From contig CAWEHT010000280.1 in NCBI GenBank assembly GCA_963808455.1, forward strand, positions 1 to 6,960: a stretch of DNA of 6,960 nt, given 5' to 3'. The notes beneath the pieces were generated by a model. The model did not search any database and was not told the origin of the DNA. It saw nothing but the letters and a program-made list of their open reading frames with translations. The translations under genes were made by a program, and so were the position numbers. Of this stretch, positions 1-6,640 are shown piece after piece. The stretch comes from CAWEHT01 sp963808455. Lineage in GTDB: Bacteria > Chloroflexota > Anaerolineae > CG2-30-64-16. The first letter of the stretch is position 1. Every line of letters begins with the position of its first letter.

Positions 1-1205
1 GGCATCCGTGCACCCCGCGGGCAGGGTCGAGCGCGGCCCATGTTGCCGCCAGCGCGCGGAGGTCGAGGTCTGGCAGCTCGCCTGCACCGGGCGGAGCACC
101 GGCAAGGGCTTGTTCCAACAGGGACTGCGCCTGCGCCGTGTCGACGCCGGCCCAGCCGGAGGCGGCCAGGCGCAGGCCCCATGCCCTACCTTGCGCGGCC
201 TCCAGCTCGCCGGCGAGCTGGAGGCCCGATGCCAGGTCATCCGATGACCCGAGGGTGCCCTCGCGCACGGTCTGCGCCTCGCCCCACAGCGTGGAACCGT
301 CCGGCGCCTGGCCGGCAGCGGCCGCGGCGGCGACCAGTGCCTTCTGCGCTTGCGCGCGGTCCACGGATTGCCAGCTGCGCCGGCGAGGCCGAGGAGCCAG
401 GCCTGGGTCTGGGCCAGGCCGGCCGATGTAGAGGGCGCGCCCGGCCACATCGAGCGCGGCCAGGCGCGCCTGGCTCTCGGGGTCGCTGCCGGCGGCCGGC
501 GGCAGGGCCTGCTGAAAGATCGGCAGGCTGAATAGGACGAAGACGGCGGCCAGCGTTAGCCACAGGCGCGCCGGCCAGCGGGCGGGGCCCGGGGCCTGGG
601 GATGCGCCAGGCGGGTCGCGAGGCGCATGCCCAAGACGGACGCCAGGACCAGGGCCAGGGTCACCAGGCCGGCGACGGCCAGCACCCACCGCCATCTGGC
701 GGCCTGGTCCAGGCTATTGAGCTGCGCATAGGTCTTGCCCAGGCGGTAGCGCAGGCTCTGGGCCTCGGCGGTGAACACGTCGAGGCTGGTCACAGGGGTA
801 TCGAGCAAACGGCTGTAGCCCTGGCGCGCGCTCTCGATCTGGTCGTCGAACGGCGGCGCCAGGGCTGCCCACGGAGGAGCGGGCATGCTGAACGGCCTGC
901 AGCAGGCGCTCAGTATAGTAGACCTCCTGGCGCACGCGCGTAGCTGCCGTGCAGCCGCCGGCGGCGGCACCCTCGATCCCGCCGTTCCATGCCAGGACGC
1001 TCGCGGGGCGATCATCGCTTGCGGTGTGGCAGCTGGCGCAGTAATTCCCGGGGTAGGCGCCGGCCGCCTCGGCGGCCGGCGCCTGGCTCAGGGCGCCGGT
1101 GGGCGCAGGGGGGGCAGGCCGGCTTGCCCTGATGAGGATCACGGCCACGATCAGGCAGGCCGCCCCCAGGCTGGCCAGCCACGGCGCAAACCGGTTCCAT
1201 TTCAT
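1..1205 (-). CDS. large membrane protein with one haem c motif, partial (three frameshifts; continues past base 1)
   Basis: I do not recognise the family. The first 25 residues form a membrane anchor, followed by an Ala/Pro linker and a haem c motif NYCASCH (C56, C59, H60). A helical domain follows (TRVRQEVYYTERLLQAVQHA, then IESARQGYSRLLDTPVTSLD and AEAQSLRYRLGKTYAQLN). Two further transmembrane helices lie at about 172-195 and 214-231. A long alanine-rich helical region then runs off the window edge, giving about 400 residues visible. The frame breaks at about 881 (extra base), 421 (extra base) and 373 (missing base). No Met follows the haem motif before the second helix, so His107 or another His may be the sixth ligand. 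The start overlaps the stop of the 57-residue gene (ATGA). Alternatively, an ATG at 886 in the second frame could start a separate protein, but sequence continuity across the break makes one gene more likely. The C-terminal part may be a tandem helical (TPR-like) region; this is a guess. Confidence 0.7.
197..226. repeat. perfect 30-bp palindrome
   Basis: Bases 197-226 read identically on both strands, with 15-bp arms and no spacer, centred between 211 and 212. It lies inside the large cytochrome gene and encodes GLQLAGELEA in the reading frame. There is no adjoining T run to suggest a terminator, and no second copy in the window. It could extrude as a cruciform or fold as a strong mRNA hairpin. 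Confidence 0.8.
371..423 (-). other. compensating frameshift pair in the large cytochrome gene
   Basis: Between about 421 and 373 the main frame reads an Arg/Pro-rich stretch unlike its surroundings. The +1 frame there reads GLAQTQAWLLGLAGAA, a good helix that fits between ALYIG and WQSVDRAQAQ. An extra base at about 421 and a missing base at about 373 explain this. Confidence 0.65.
878..884 (-). other. frameshift in the large cytochrome gene (one extra base)
   Basis: LLQAVQHA is continued in another frame by APPWAALAPPFDDQIESARQG. Removing one C from a CCC run at about 881 joins the two helical segments. The first frame otherwise stops at 714, and the second stays open to base 1. Confidence 0.7.
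1055..1084. repeat. inverted repeat, 14-bp arms and 2-nt loop
   Basis: Bases 1055-1068 are the exact reverse complement of 1071-1084, separated by TC. The repeat lies in the coding sequence of the Ala/Gly linker just before the haem motif of the large cytochrome. No T run follows on either side, so it is not an intrinsic terminator. It may be a by-product of GCC/GGC codon repetition. Confidence 0.75.
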
Positions 1206-1375
1206 GTCCGACCCGTCTCCGTCTTGTCCTCCGTGCCGGGAGAGGGCGCAGCTCGCTCGGCAGGAGCCGACCGTATCCACCGCAGCAGCCGGACATCCGC
1301 GGCGAGGACCGCGACGGCGATCCCGATAGCAATCAACGAGCCTATGCCGGGCGTGTCAACCAGCCAGTGTGCCAT
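1202..1375 (-). CDS. 57-residue single-helix membrane protein, function unknown
   Basis: I do not recognise this gene. The predicted protein has a short N-terminus (MAHWLVDTPG), one transmembrane helix at about residues 11-33, a short basic turn (RLLRWIR) and a polar Pro/Glu/Lys/Thr-rich tail. By the positive-inside rule the tail would be cytoplasmic. Its ATG at 1375 lies inside the end of the NrfD gene (20-base overlap) and its TGA overlaps the ATG of the next gene (ATGA). This tight coupling on both sides argues that it is a real gene and an accessory or assembly subunit of the complex. It has no cysteine and no metal-binding motif. The role as a small stabilising subunit is inference from position only. 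The frame is intact. Confidence 0.7.
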   Translation of the reverse strand: MAHWLVDTPGIGSLIAIGIAVAVLAADVRLLRWIRSAPAERAAPSPGTEDKTETGRT

Positions 1376-2746
1376 GCAAGCCTTCCAAGCCTTCTTTTGC
1401 CAGCTCCTGGGCCTTCTCCCGGGCGAGCGCCACCACCTCTCCCTCCTCAACCTCCCACAGCGAGATGGCCGGGAAAAGCTTGAAGAAGAGCAGGAACAAC
1501 AGGGCGAACAGGGCCAGCGACCCGGCCATGATGGCCAGCTCGTTCCAGGTCGGCGTGTATGCGCCGTGAGCTGGTCCGAGCGATGGGCGGGTCAAGGTCG
1601 GGACGACGATGGTAAAGCGCTCGATCCACATGCCGACGACGATCGCCAGGGACGCGATGAAGCACCCGAGGGCGTGCGGCCGCGCCGCCAGAGCAGCACG
1701 CCGAACGGTATCGCCAGGTTGCAGGCCAGCATGCCATAGAACCAGGGCGCGAACTCCTGGCTCAGCTTGGCCGCCAGCACTTGCGTGTCCTGCACCATCG
1801 TGCCGTAACCGGTCGTCAGGTATTCCGACAGGGTGAAGTAGCCCCAGAAAGCGCTCATGACCAGCAGCAGGATGCCGAGGTAATCGTACTGCTTGGCGCC
1901 GATAATGGGTTCCAGGTGCCAGGCGCGGCGAACGATAGTCATGAAGATGAAAAGCATGGCGATGCCGGAATAGATCGCTCCGACCACAAAGTAGGGCCCA
2001 AGGATCGTGCTGTGCCACATCGGCTGCATATTCATGCCGAAGATCCACGACACGACCGTGTGGACCGAGACTGCGATCGGGATGATCAGGATCGCCATCA
2101 CGCCGATGCCCCGCTCCAAACGGCGGCGCTGCTCACGGCCCCCGTGCCAGCCGAGCGCCATGACCGTATAGAGCCGCAGCCGCCAGGTGCCGTGACGCCC
2201 CTCCCCCTCGCCGCCGACCAGGCGGTCGCGCAACCGGGCCAGGTCAGGGATCAGCGGAAGGTAAAGATAGAGCGTGCTGCTCAACATATAGACGCTGACG
2301 CACGTGACGTCCCACAGCAGTGGCGACTGGAAGCGGCCCCAGTAGAACAGGAAGATGATGCGCTCGGGCCGGCCCAGGTCGATCCAGATCTGCAGGGCGC
2401 CGAGGATCAGGGCGAAGAAGGTGATGGCTTCGGCGATGCGGGTGATTGGCCGCCGCCATTCGGCCTGGGTGACGCGCAGGATGGCCGAGATGAGCGTGCC
2501 GGCGTGGCTGATGCCGATGAAGAAGACAAAGTCAACGATGTACACGCCCCAGTAAACGGGGCGGTTAAGCCCGGTCACCCCAAGCCCCAATGTCCACTGC
2601 CTGGCCACGGCAAACATCCCGGCCAGCACCAAAAGCCCCAGGCCCGCGCAAACCCAGCGGAACTGCTTGCCTGTCCCACGCAGAGGGGCGAGCACGATGC
2701 GCTCCAGCTCGGATTCATGCTGAGCCGACAAGCCTGCCTCCATCAT
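1356..2746 (-). CDS. NrfD/ActC-type quinone-interacting membrane subunit (463 aa reconstructed; one frameshift)
   Basis: This is a polytopic membrane subunit of the NrfD family that exchanges electrons between the quinone pool and the iron-sulfur subunit. I see about ten transmembrane helices, roughly at residues 31-54, 66-90, 104-124, 143-168, 213-238, 248-272, 287-311, 332-353, 357-383 and 400-426. Motifs that recall ActC of alternative complex III are GISHAGTLISAIL (78-90), VHTVVSWIFGM (228-238), and GMWIERF followed by YTPTW near the end. The reading frame breaks at about 1680 after GVLLWRR; restoring one base gives PHALGCFIASLAIVVGMW and the last two helices. The C-terminus is a charged helix rich in Glu, Lys and Ala. 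It starts with ATGATG overlapping the ferredoxin stop, with an AGGG site ahead, and its end overlaps the next gene by 20 bases. The family is secure; the closest branch (ActC, PsrC-like or other) is a judgement from motifs. Confidence 0.92.
1677..1684 (-). other. frameshift in the NrfD gene (one missing base)
   Basis: Helix eight ends in GVLLWRR in one frame. The conserved helix with GMWIERF is in another, open back to this point. One missing base in the GC-only stretch at about 1680 restores 463 residues and the full ten-helix count. Confidence 0.85.
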
Positions 2747-3429
2747 CCCTGTTTGAGATAGTAGACTTTTGGCTGCGTGCCCATCTCTTCCTGCAACCGG
2801 TAGGCACGCGGGCTGCGGGCAAGTTGTGAGACCAGGCTATCGGGATCGTCCAGATCGCCGAAGTAGCGGGCATGGCCGGTGCAAGTTTGTACGCAGGCCG
2901 GGATGTAATCCGTGGCCTGGAACGGCCGGCCGGCCGCCGCAGCTCTTTCGCGCGCCTTGCGCAGGCGCTGCACGCAAAAAGTGCACTTCTCCACCACGCC
3001 TCGGGGACGCGGCGCCACCTCAGGGTCGGGGTTGAGGTGTGCGCGCAGAGCCTCCGGCCACTCGGGTGGGTACCAGTTGAAATAGCGCACCTGGTAGGGG
3101 CACACGACCGTGCACATACGGCAGCCGATGCAGCGCGAGTAATTCACGAGCACCAAGCCTTCCTCGTTCTTGTAGGTCGCGCCGACCGGGCAGACGCGGA
3201 CGCAGGCCGGGCTGTCGCAGTGCTGGCATGGGCGGGGGATGAGGGTCACGGTGGGCCTCGGATAGCTGCCGTCTATCGAGCAGAGCACCTCATTCCACAG
3301 GATGGTCCGGCCATGCTCCGCCTGGTCTGGCCCGGCCACAGGCGTGTTGTTCTCCATGCGGCACGCCAGTGTGCAGCTCTGGCAGGCAAAGCATTTGTCC
3401 AGGTCGATGACCATGCCCCAACGTGTCAT
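2743..3429 (-). CDS. four-cluster [4Fe-4S] electron-transfer subunit (228 aa)
   Basis: This is the iron-sulfur wire subunit of a complex iron-sulfur molybdoenzyme, of the PsrB/DmsB/TtrB type. It carries electrons between the catalytic subunit and the membrane subunit. Sixteen cysteines form four groups: C13-C16-C19-C23; C68-C71-C76-C80; C100-C103-C106-C110; and C149-C152 with C179-C183. This is the full complement for four [4Fe-4S] clusters, with an extra C50. The ligands cross-pair between groups in known relatives. There is no signal peptide, as expected for a subunit co-exported with its Tat-targeted partner. The open frame extends upstream to 3933, but that part is out-of-frame sequence of the catalytic gene. 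The ATG at 3429 has a good AAGGA site and directly precedes the conserved MVIDLDKCFAC. Its stop overlaps the NrfD start by four bases (ATGA). In canonical alternative complex III this domain is fused to the catalytic domain; here it is a separate protein. The frame is intact. Confidence 0.93.
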   Translation of the reverse strand: MTRWGMVIDLDKCFACQSCTLACRMENNTPVAGPDQAEHGRTILWNEVLCSIDGSYPRPTVTLIPRPCQHCDSPACVRVCPVGATYKNEEGLVLVNYSRCIGCRMCTVVCPYQVRYFNWYPPEWPEALRAHLNPDPEVAPRPRGVVEKCTFCVQRLRKARERAAAAGRPFQATDYIPACVQTCTGHARYFGDLDDPDSLVSQLARSPRAYRLQEEMGTQPKVYYLKQG

Positions 3430-3431
3430 GA

Positions 3432-3445
3432 TGCCGATCCTTAGG
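3432..3445 (-). promoter_or_regulatory. ribosome binding site of the ferredoxin subunit, overlapping the preceding stop codon
   Basis: On the coding strand the TAA stop of the catalytic subunit runs directly into AAGGAT, about seven bases before the ATG at 3429. This fixes the ferredoxin start and suggests translational coupling of the two subunits. Confidence 0.65.
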
Positions 3446-5794
3446 CCTTGTACACCCTGACCCGCGTGATCCCATCCCCGGCCCGCAGCGCGTTGGCGTT
3501 GGCGCCGACCTGCAGGCTGGGCCGCGCGCCGCGCCCCCAGCGCACGTTCGTGAAGCGGCCCTGCCAGCCGGGCATGAAAACCGCATCCGGCCACAGCCCG
3601 GGATAGGGGCGGGCGCGCGCCTGGATGCGCCCGGCGGGCGATTCCACCCAGACCAGGTCGCCGCTGGCCACGCCGGCAGCGGCCGCAGCCGCCGGGCTGA
3701 TCTCGACCCAGCTGTCCCAGCGGGTGTTGGATTGCAAACCGTAGCACTCCTGCAGGCTCGGGAGGATGCCCGCCCAGCCGGCCGGCTCGGTCATCAGCCC
3801 CTGGCCGATGAGCAGGAGCGGGTAGGCGTCCGCCGGAGCATCGCCGGCTGCCACCGGCAGCTCGAAGTGCGGCAAGCACGCCATGTCCTCCGGTGCCTCC
3901 AGGGCGGCAAACAGCTCCGCGCGAAGAAGTCAAAGCGCCCGTCGCCCGGCGCGTTGAGGCGATCCCTGCCCACCACGGCGCGCCACGCAGGGCTGCCGGG
4001 GGCCGCGTGGGGATACGACAGCTCCGACCAGATGCCGTTCCTGGCCAACGCGGCCGTGTTGACGTCCCCGCCGGCCAGCCGTTCCTGCACCAGGTCGCGG
4101 TACGTGTGCCACGGATGGGCAGCCGCCACCGGCCCGCCGAGCAGGGCGGCCAACTGGAGCAGGACGTCGCCTACGTCCCGCGTGTCGCCCACCGGACGTT
4201 CGAGGACCGGCTGATGCAGCGAAAGGCCCGCGAAGCCCGTCCCCTCCAGGTAGTCGTCGCCCCACGTCTCCAGGAATGCGCTGGCCGGAAGGATCAGGTC
4301 GGCATGCGCTGCGCTCTCGTCGAGCGTCGAGGCGAAGCTGACCACGAAGGGCACTTTCAGCAGGGCTTCGGCGCAATCCGGGCCGGCGCTGCCATCGTGC
4401 ACCGGATCGGCATCGTGCAGGAAGAGTGCCCCACCGGGTAGGGCTGGCCGCTCGGATCTGGCCGGCCAGGCGACCGGCAGCCCCGACGCCCAGGTTCTGA
4501 TCGCTGCTTCCGGCGCCATCGACGCGCGGCTGCGCCAGCCCGGCGCGCGCGGTGCCATCGGCGGCCGCGGCCGGCCAGGGGGCCAGGCGCGGGAACCGCT
4601 GGACGAGCACCCCACCCGGCGCGTCGATGGCCCCGACCAGGGCGTTCAGCGCATGGATCGCCATGGCGGTGTAGAGCTCGTGCCCGCCATCCAGCCCATA
4701 AAATTCGAGAGGCAGCACGGCAACGGCAGGCCTGTTGGTCGCGAACTCGCCGGCCAGGCGGGTGATGTCAGGGGCCGGCGCACCGGTGATGGTCGCCACC
4801 TGGTCGGGGCCGTAGTGGTCGAGCACCAGGCTCCTGAAACCCCTGTGCGGTTGCCCGCCGTCGTCAGAAAAGTCCTCGAAGCCAAAGGTGAAGTTGCGGA
4901 CGAAAGCTTTGTCGTACAACTCATCGTTGATGATGACGTTGGCCATGCCGAGCGCCAGTGCGGCGTAAGTCCCCGGGCGGATGGGCACCCACTCGTCGGC
5001 CTTGATGCCCGTCAACGAGAGGCGAGGATGCGCGGCGACCAGCCGGCCGCGATCGGGCCGGCCTCGGCGCATGAGGGCCGCGGCGCCCAGGTAGGCCATC
5101 ACGTGGCGGCTGCTTTCCAGAAGATTGCCGCCGAAAGCCAGCACATAGCGGGCGTTGGCCAGGTCGTAGACCGGCAAGCCGTCGATGCCCTGGGTCACGA
5201 ACATCGCCAGCCGGGCAGCCTGCTCGCCGGGACTTTCCAACGCGATCGTGTTGGGCGAGCCATAGGCCGTCATGAAGCGCTCGATCAGGTCGCGGATCTG
5301 GCCACGTGTCGCGCCATGCAAGAAGACCACGCTCTGCGGCTGACCCGCCGCTCGCAGCCCGGCCAGAACGCCGGCCACCCGCTGCAAGGCATCATCCCAG
5401 GAGATCTCTCGCCAGTCGCCGCCTCCGCGTGCCCCTGCCTGCAGGAGCGGCCGGCGAATGCGCTCCGGGCTGTACAAAGCCTCCAGAGACGCCTGGCCCT
5501 TCAGGCAACAAGCGCCCTGGTTGACCGGATGCAACGGATTGCCTTCGACCTTCACGGCCTGCCCGTCCACGACACGCACGTTCAGTCCGCAGCCTGACGG
5601 GCAGAGTGCGCAGGTTGTCTTGACCCAGCTCTCCTGCGCCGGCGCGGCGGCCGCCACCGCGCCATCGGGGCCTGGGCCCAGGCTCTGGCCGTTCTCGAGC
5701 AGCGAGTGCATGCCGCCCGCGGCGACAAGAGCAGCCAGCGAGGTCGCCGCGGTCCCCCGGTCCTGAGAAAGGCGCGCCGCGAAAGTTTCGCCAT
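3441..5794 (-). CDS. molybdopterin oxidoreductase-family catalytic subunit, Tat-exported (784 aa reconstructed; three frameshifts)
   Basis: This is the catalytic-type subunit of a complex iron-sulfur molybdoenzyme (DMSO reductase superfamily). Residues 5-11 (SRRAFLR) form a Tat motif followed by an alanine-rich helix. The N-terminal [4Fe-4S] motif is C62-x2-C65-x3-C69-x27-C97. WREISWDDAL at 128-137 and ADEWVPIRPGT in the middle are family signatures, as is LILPASAFLETWGD further on. The C-terminal dinucleotide-binding domain is recognisable from WVEISPAAA through GDLVWVESPAGRI to the stop. Frame breaks lie at about 5756, 4445 and 3921; with them repaired the length is 784 residues, normal for the family. 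No Cys occurs between C97 and the last third of the protein, so the usual Cys Mo ligand is absent; Ser188 is a possible substitute, or the protein may lack Mo. It starts four bases after the cytochrome and ends 11 before the ferredoxin subunit. The substrate is unknown; Psr/Ttr-type and ActB-type roles are both conceivable. Confidence 0.9.
3917..3925 (-). other. frameshift in the catalytic subunit (one missing base)
   Basis: GRFDFFA in one frame is continued by AELFAALEAPEDMACLPHFE in another. One missing base within the GCGCGG at about 3921 explains the break. Downstream the dinucleotide-binding domain is uninterrupted to the TAA at 3441. Confidence 0.8.
4442..4448 (-). other. frameshift in the catalytic subunit (one extra base)
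   Basis: RLAGQIRAA is followed in another frame by ALPGGALFLHDADPVHD, which matches the expected order of the family. Dropping one A at about 4445 joins the two frames. The Mo-family motif PASAFLETWGD lies downstream in the second frame. Confidence 0.8.
5752..5760 (-). other. frameshift in the Tat signal of the catalytic subunit (one missing base in a G run)
   Basis: The Tat motif MAKLSRRAFLRTG is in one frame, and its hydrophobic helix TAATSLAALVAAGG in another. The break lies in a run of five G on the coding strand (5754-5758). A sixth G would restore one continuous signal peptide, which points to a homopolymer miscount. Confidence 0.85.
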
Positions 5795-5798
5795 ACCG

Positions 5799-6170
5799 TC
5801 AATTCCCTGGGTAATTCTGCAGCCAGCGGTAGTACGCTCCGGCCTGCCCCTGCTTGAGCTGCAGGGGTGCCGCGGGGCTGGGCGTGCCGGGCGGAGCCTG
5901 GAAGTCACCCGGGTTGGCCTGCGTGTGCACGCCCAGGGCCTCGAGGGCCTGCGCGAGGTCGGGCACCGCACCGAGCTTGCCGGCAGCCACCCAGGCCAGG
6001 CCGCGCGGCGAGCGCGGGCCGCCGCCGGAAGGGCTGACGTGGCAGCTCGCGCACGGTTCGCCCATCTGCGCGGCGTATTCCGGGAGCGCCTGGGCCGGAC
6101 GGCTGGCCAGGGCCACCCCTCCGATGGTGGCCAGCATGGCCAGCAATGCGACAAACCAGCGTGCCTTCAT
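5799..6170 (-). CDS. secreted monohaem cytochrome c (123 aa)
   Basis: This is a small periplasmic or extracellular-side c-type cytochrome. Residues 1-28 form a Sec signal peptide with a likely cleavage after AQA. The mature protein starts LPEYAAQMGEPCASCH, with haem ligands C40, C43 and H44. It continues with a glycine-rich SPSGGGPRSPRGL stretch, which I recall as common in short cytochromes of this kind. No Met follows the haem motif, so the sixth ligand may be His82 or a residue from another subunit. The C-terminal third is Pro/Gln/Ala-rich and ends in an aromatic tail (YYRWLQNY). The ATG at 6170 follows the Rieske stop by 14 bases and has a modest AGGTG ribosome site; the stop lies four bases before the molybdopterin subunit. 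The frame is intact. Its likely job is moving electrons to or from the complex, but its partner cannot be told from sequence. Confidence 0.85.
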   Translation of the reverse strand: MKARWFVALLAMLATIGGVALASRPAQALPEYAAQMGEPCASCHVSPSGGGPRSPRGLAWVAAGKLGAVPDLAQALEALGVHTQANPGDFQAPPGTPSPAAPLQLKQGQAGAYYRWLQNYPGN

Positions 6171-6184
6171 GGCGTTCGCACCTA

Positions 6185-6626
6185 TCAGCCCACCGTCACG
6201 TGGTCCCCGACGACGGTCGCCGCCAGCCGCTCCAGTGGCAACGGCGGTGGGCCGCTCACCACCTGGCCGAACTGGTCGAAACGTCCATCATGGCAGGGGC
6301 AATGGAATTGATCCTGGGCGGCTTCCCACTGCACCGTGCAGCCCAGGTGCGTGCAGACGAGAGAAAAGGCCCTGACGCCCTCTGCGGTTCGCAGCACCAG
6401 GGCGGGAGCCCCGGCATAGATGAGCGGCCGAGTCGCGGCCCACGGGCAGCTCGGCCAGCGGGAAGCTTACCGGCCGGGCCCTCCTGGCGCCGCGGGTTCG
6501 GAAAAGCAGTCCCTGAACCAGGGACCCGGCCCAGGCCGCGCCGACTGCGGCCAGGCACCATTGCAGGAAGCGGCGCCGAGAGGCAAAGACCGAGGGGGTG
6601 GCCGGCGGATGCGTCGATTGCGTCAT
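6185..6626 (-). CDS. Rieske 2Fe-2S protein, Tat-exported (146 aa reconstructed; one frameshift)
   Basis: This is a Rieske iron-sulfur protein of the quinol oxidase (bc1/b6f/QcrA) style. Residues 16-22 (SRRRFLQ) form a twin-arginine motif ahead of a hydrophobic helix at about 21-42, which probably remains as the membrane anchor. The cluster motifs are CTHLGC (C91, H93, C96) and CPCH (C109, C111, H112). C91, H93, C109 and H112 are the expected 2Fe-2S ligands, and C96 with C111 the expected disulfide. A Gly-Pro-Pro-Pro-Leu-Pro-Leu segment follows, typical of the fold. The reading frame breaks at about 6437, after LAELPVG, where one extra base is present; the protein resumes as ATRPLIYAGAP. The ATG at 6626 is chosen over an in-frame ATG at 6680 because it has a GAAGG ribosome site and does not overlap the previous gene. 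Rieske proteins normally partner cytochrome b, and none is present here. Confidence 0.9.
6435..6440 (-). other. frameshift in the Rieske gene (one extra base)
   Basis: The frame carrying the Tat signal and LAELPVG continues into unrelated sequence, while the frame carrying the 2Fe-2S motifs is open back to this point. Removing one C in the GGCC at about 6437 joins them into a normal Rieske protein of 146 residues. Confidence 0.8.
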
Positions 6627-6640
6627 GAGTACCTTCGCCG

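Noticed and set aside
237..695. Minus-strand open frame of 152 codons
   Set aside because: It is a shifted frame of the large cytochrome gene, with Pro/Arg/Gly-rich shadow composition. The true frame reads coherent membrane helices and helical segments.
714..880. Genuine C-terminus of the cytochrome at 714
   Set aside because: After about 881 this frame becomes Arg/Pro-rich without pattern, while another frame continues the helical domain seamlessly; a frameshift is the better explanation.
885..1739. Plus-strand open frame of 284 codons
   Set aside because: It runs antisense across three overlapping minus-strand genes, has no ribosome site pattern I can support, and is low-complexity Arg/Gly-rich.
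1781..2761. Long plus-strand open frame of 326 codons
   Set aside because: It lies antisense to the NrfD gene, has a polar Asp/Gln/Arg-rich composition with no recognisable domain, and the opposite strand encodes a clear ten-helix protein. High GC makes such antisense frames common.
3430..3933. N-terminal extension of the ferredoxin subunit to 3933
   Set aside because: This part is Arg/Gly-rich, out-of-frame sequence of the catalytic gene. The conserved ferredoxin begins at 3429 with its own ribosome site.
4458..4469. 12-bp palindrome CTGGCCGGCCAG
   Set aside because: Short GGCC-based palindromes are expected by chance at this base composition and it lies in conserved coding sequence.
4653..5597. 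Long plus-strand open frame of 314 codons
   Set aside because: It is antisense to the catalytic subunit, whose conserved motifs on the minus strand are unmistakable; the plus-strand product shows no domain.
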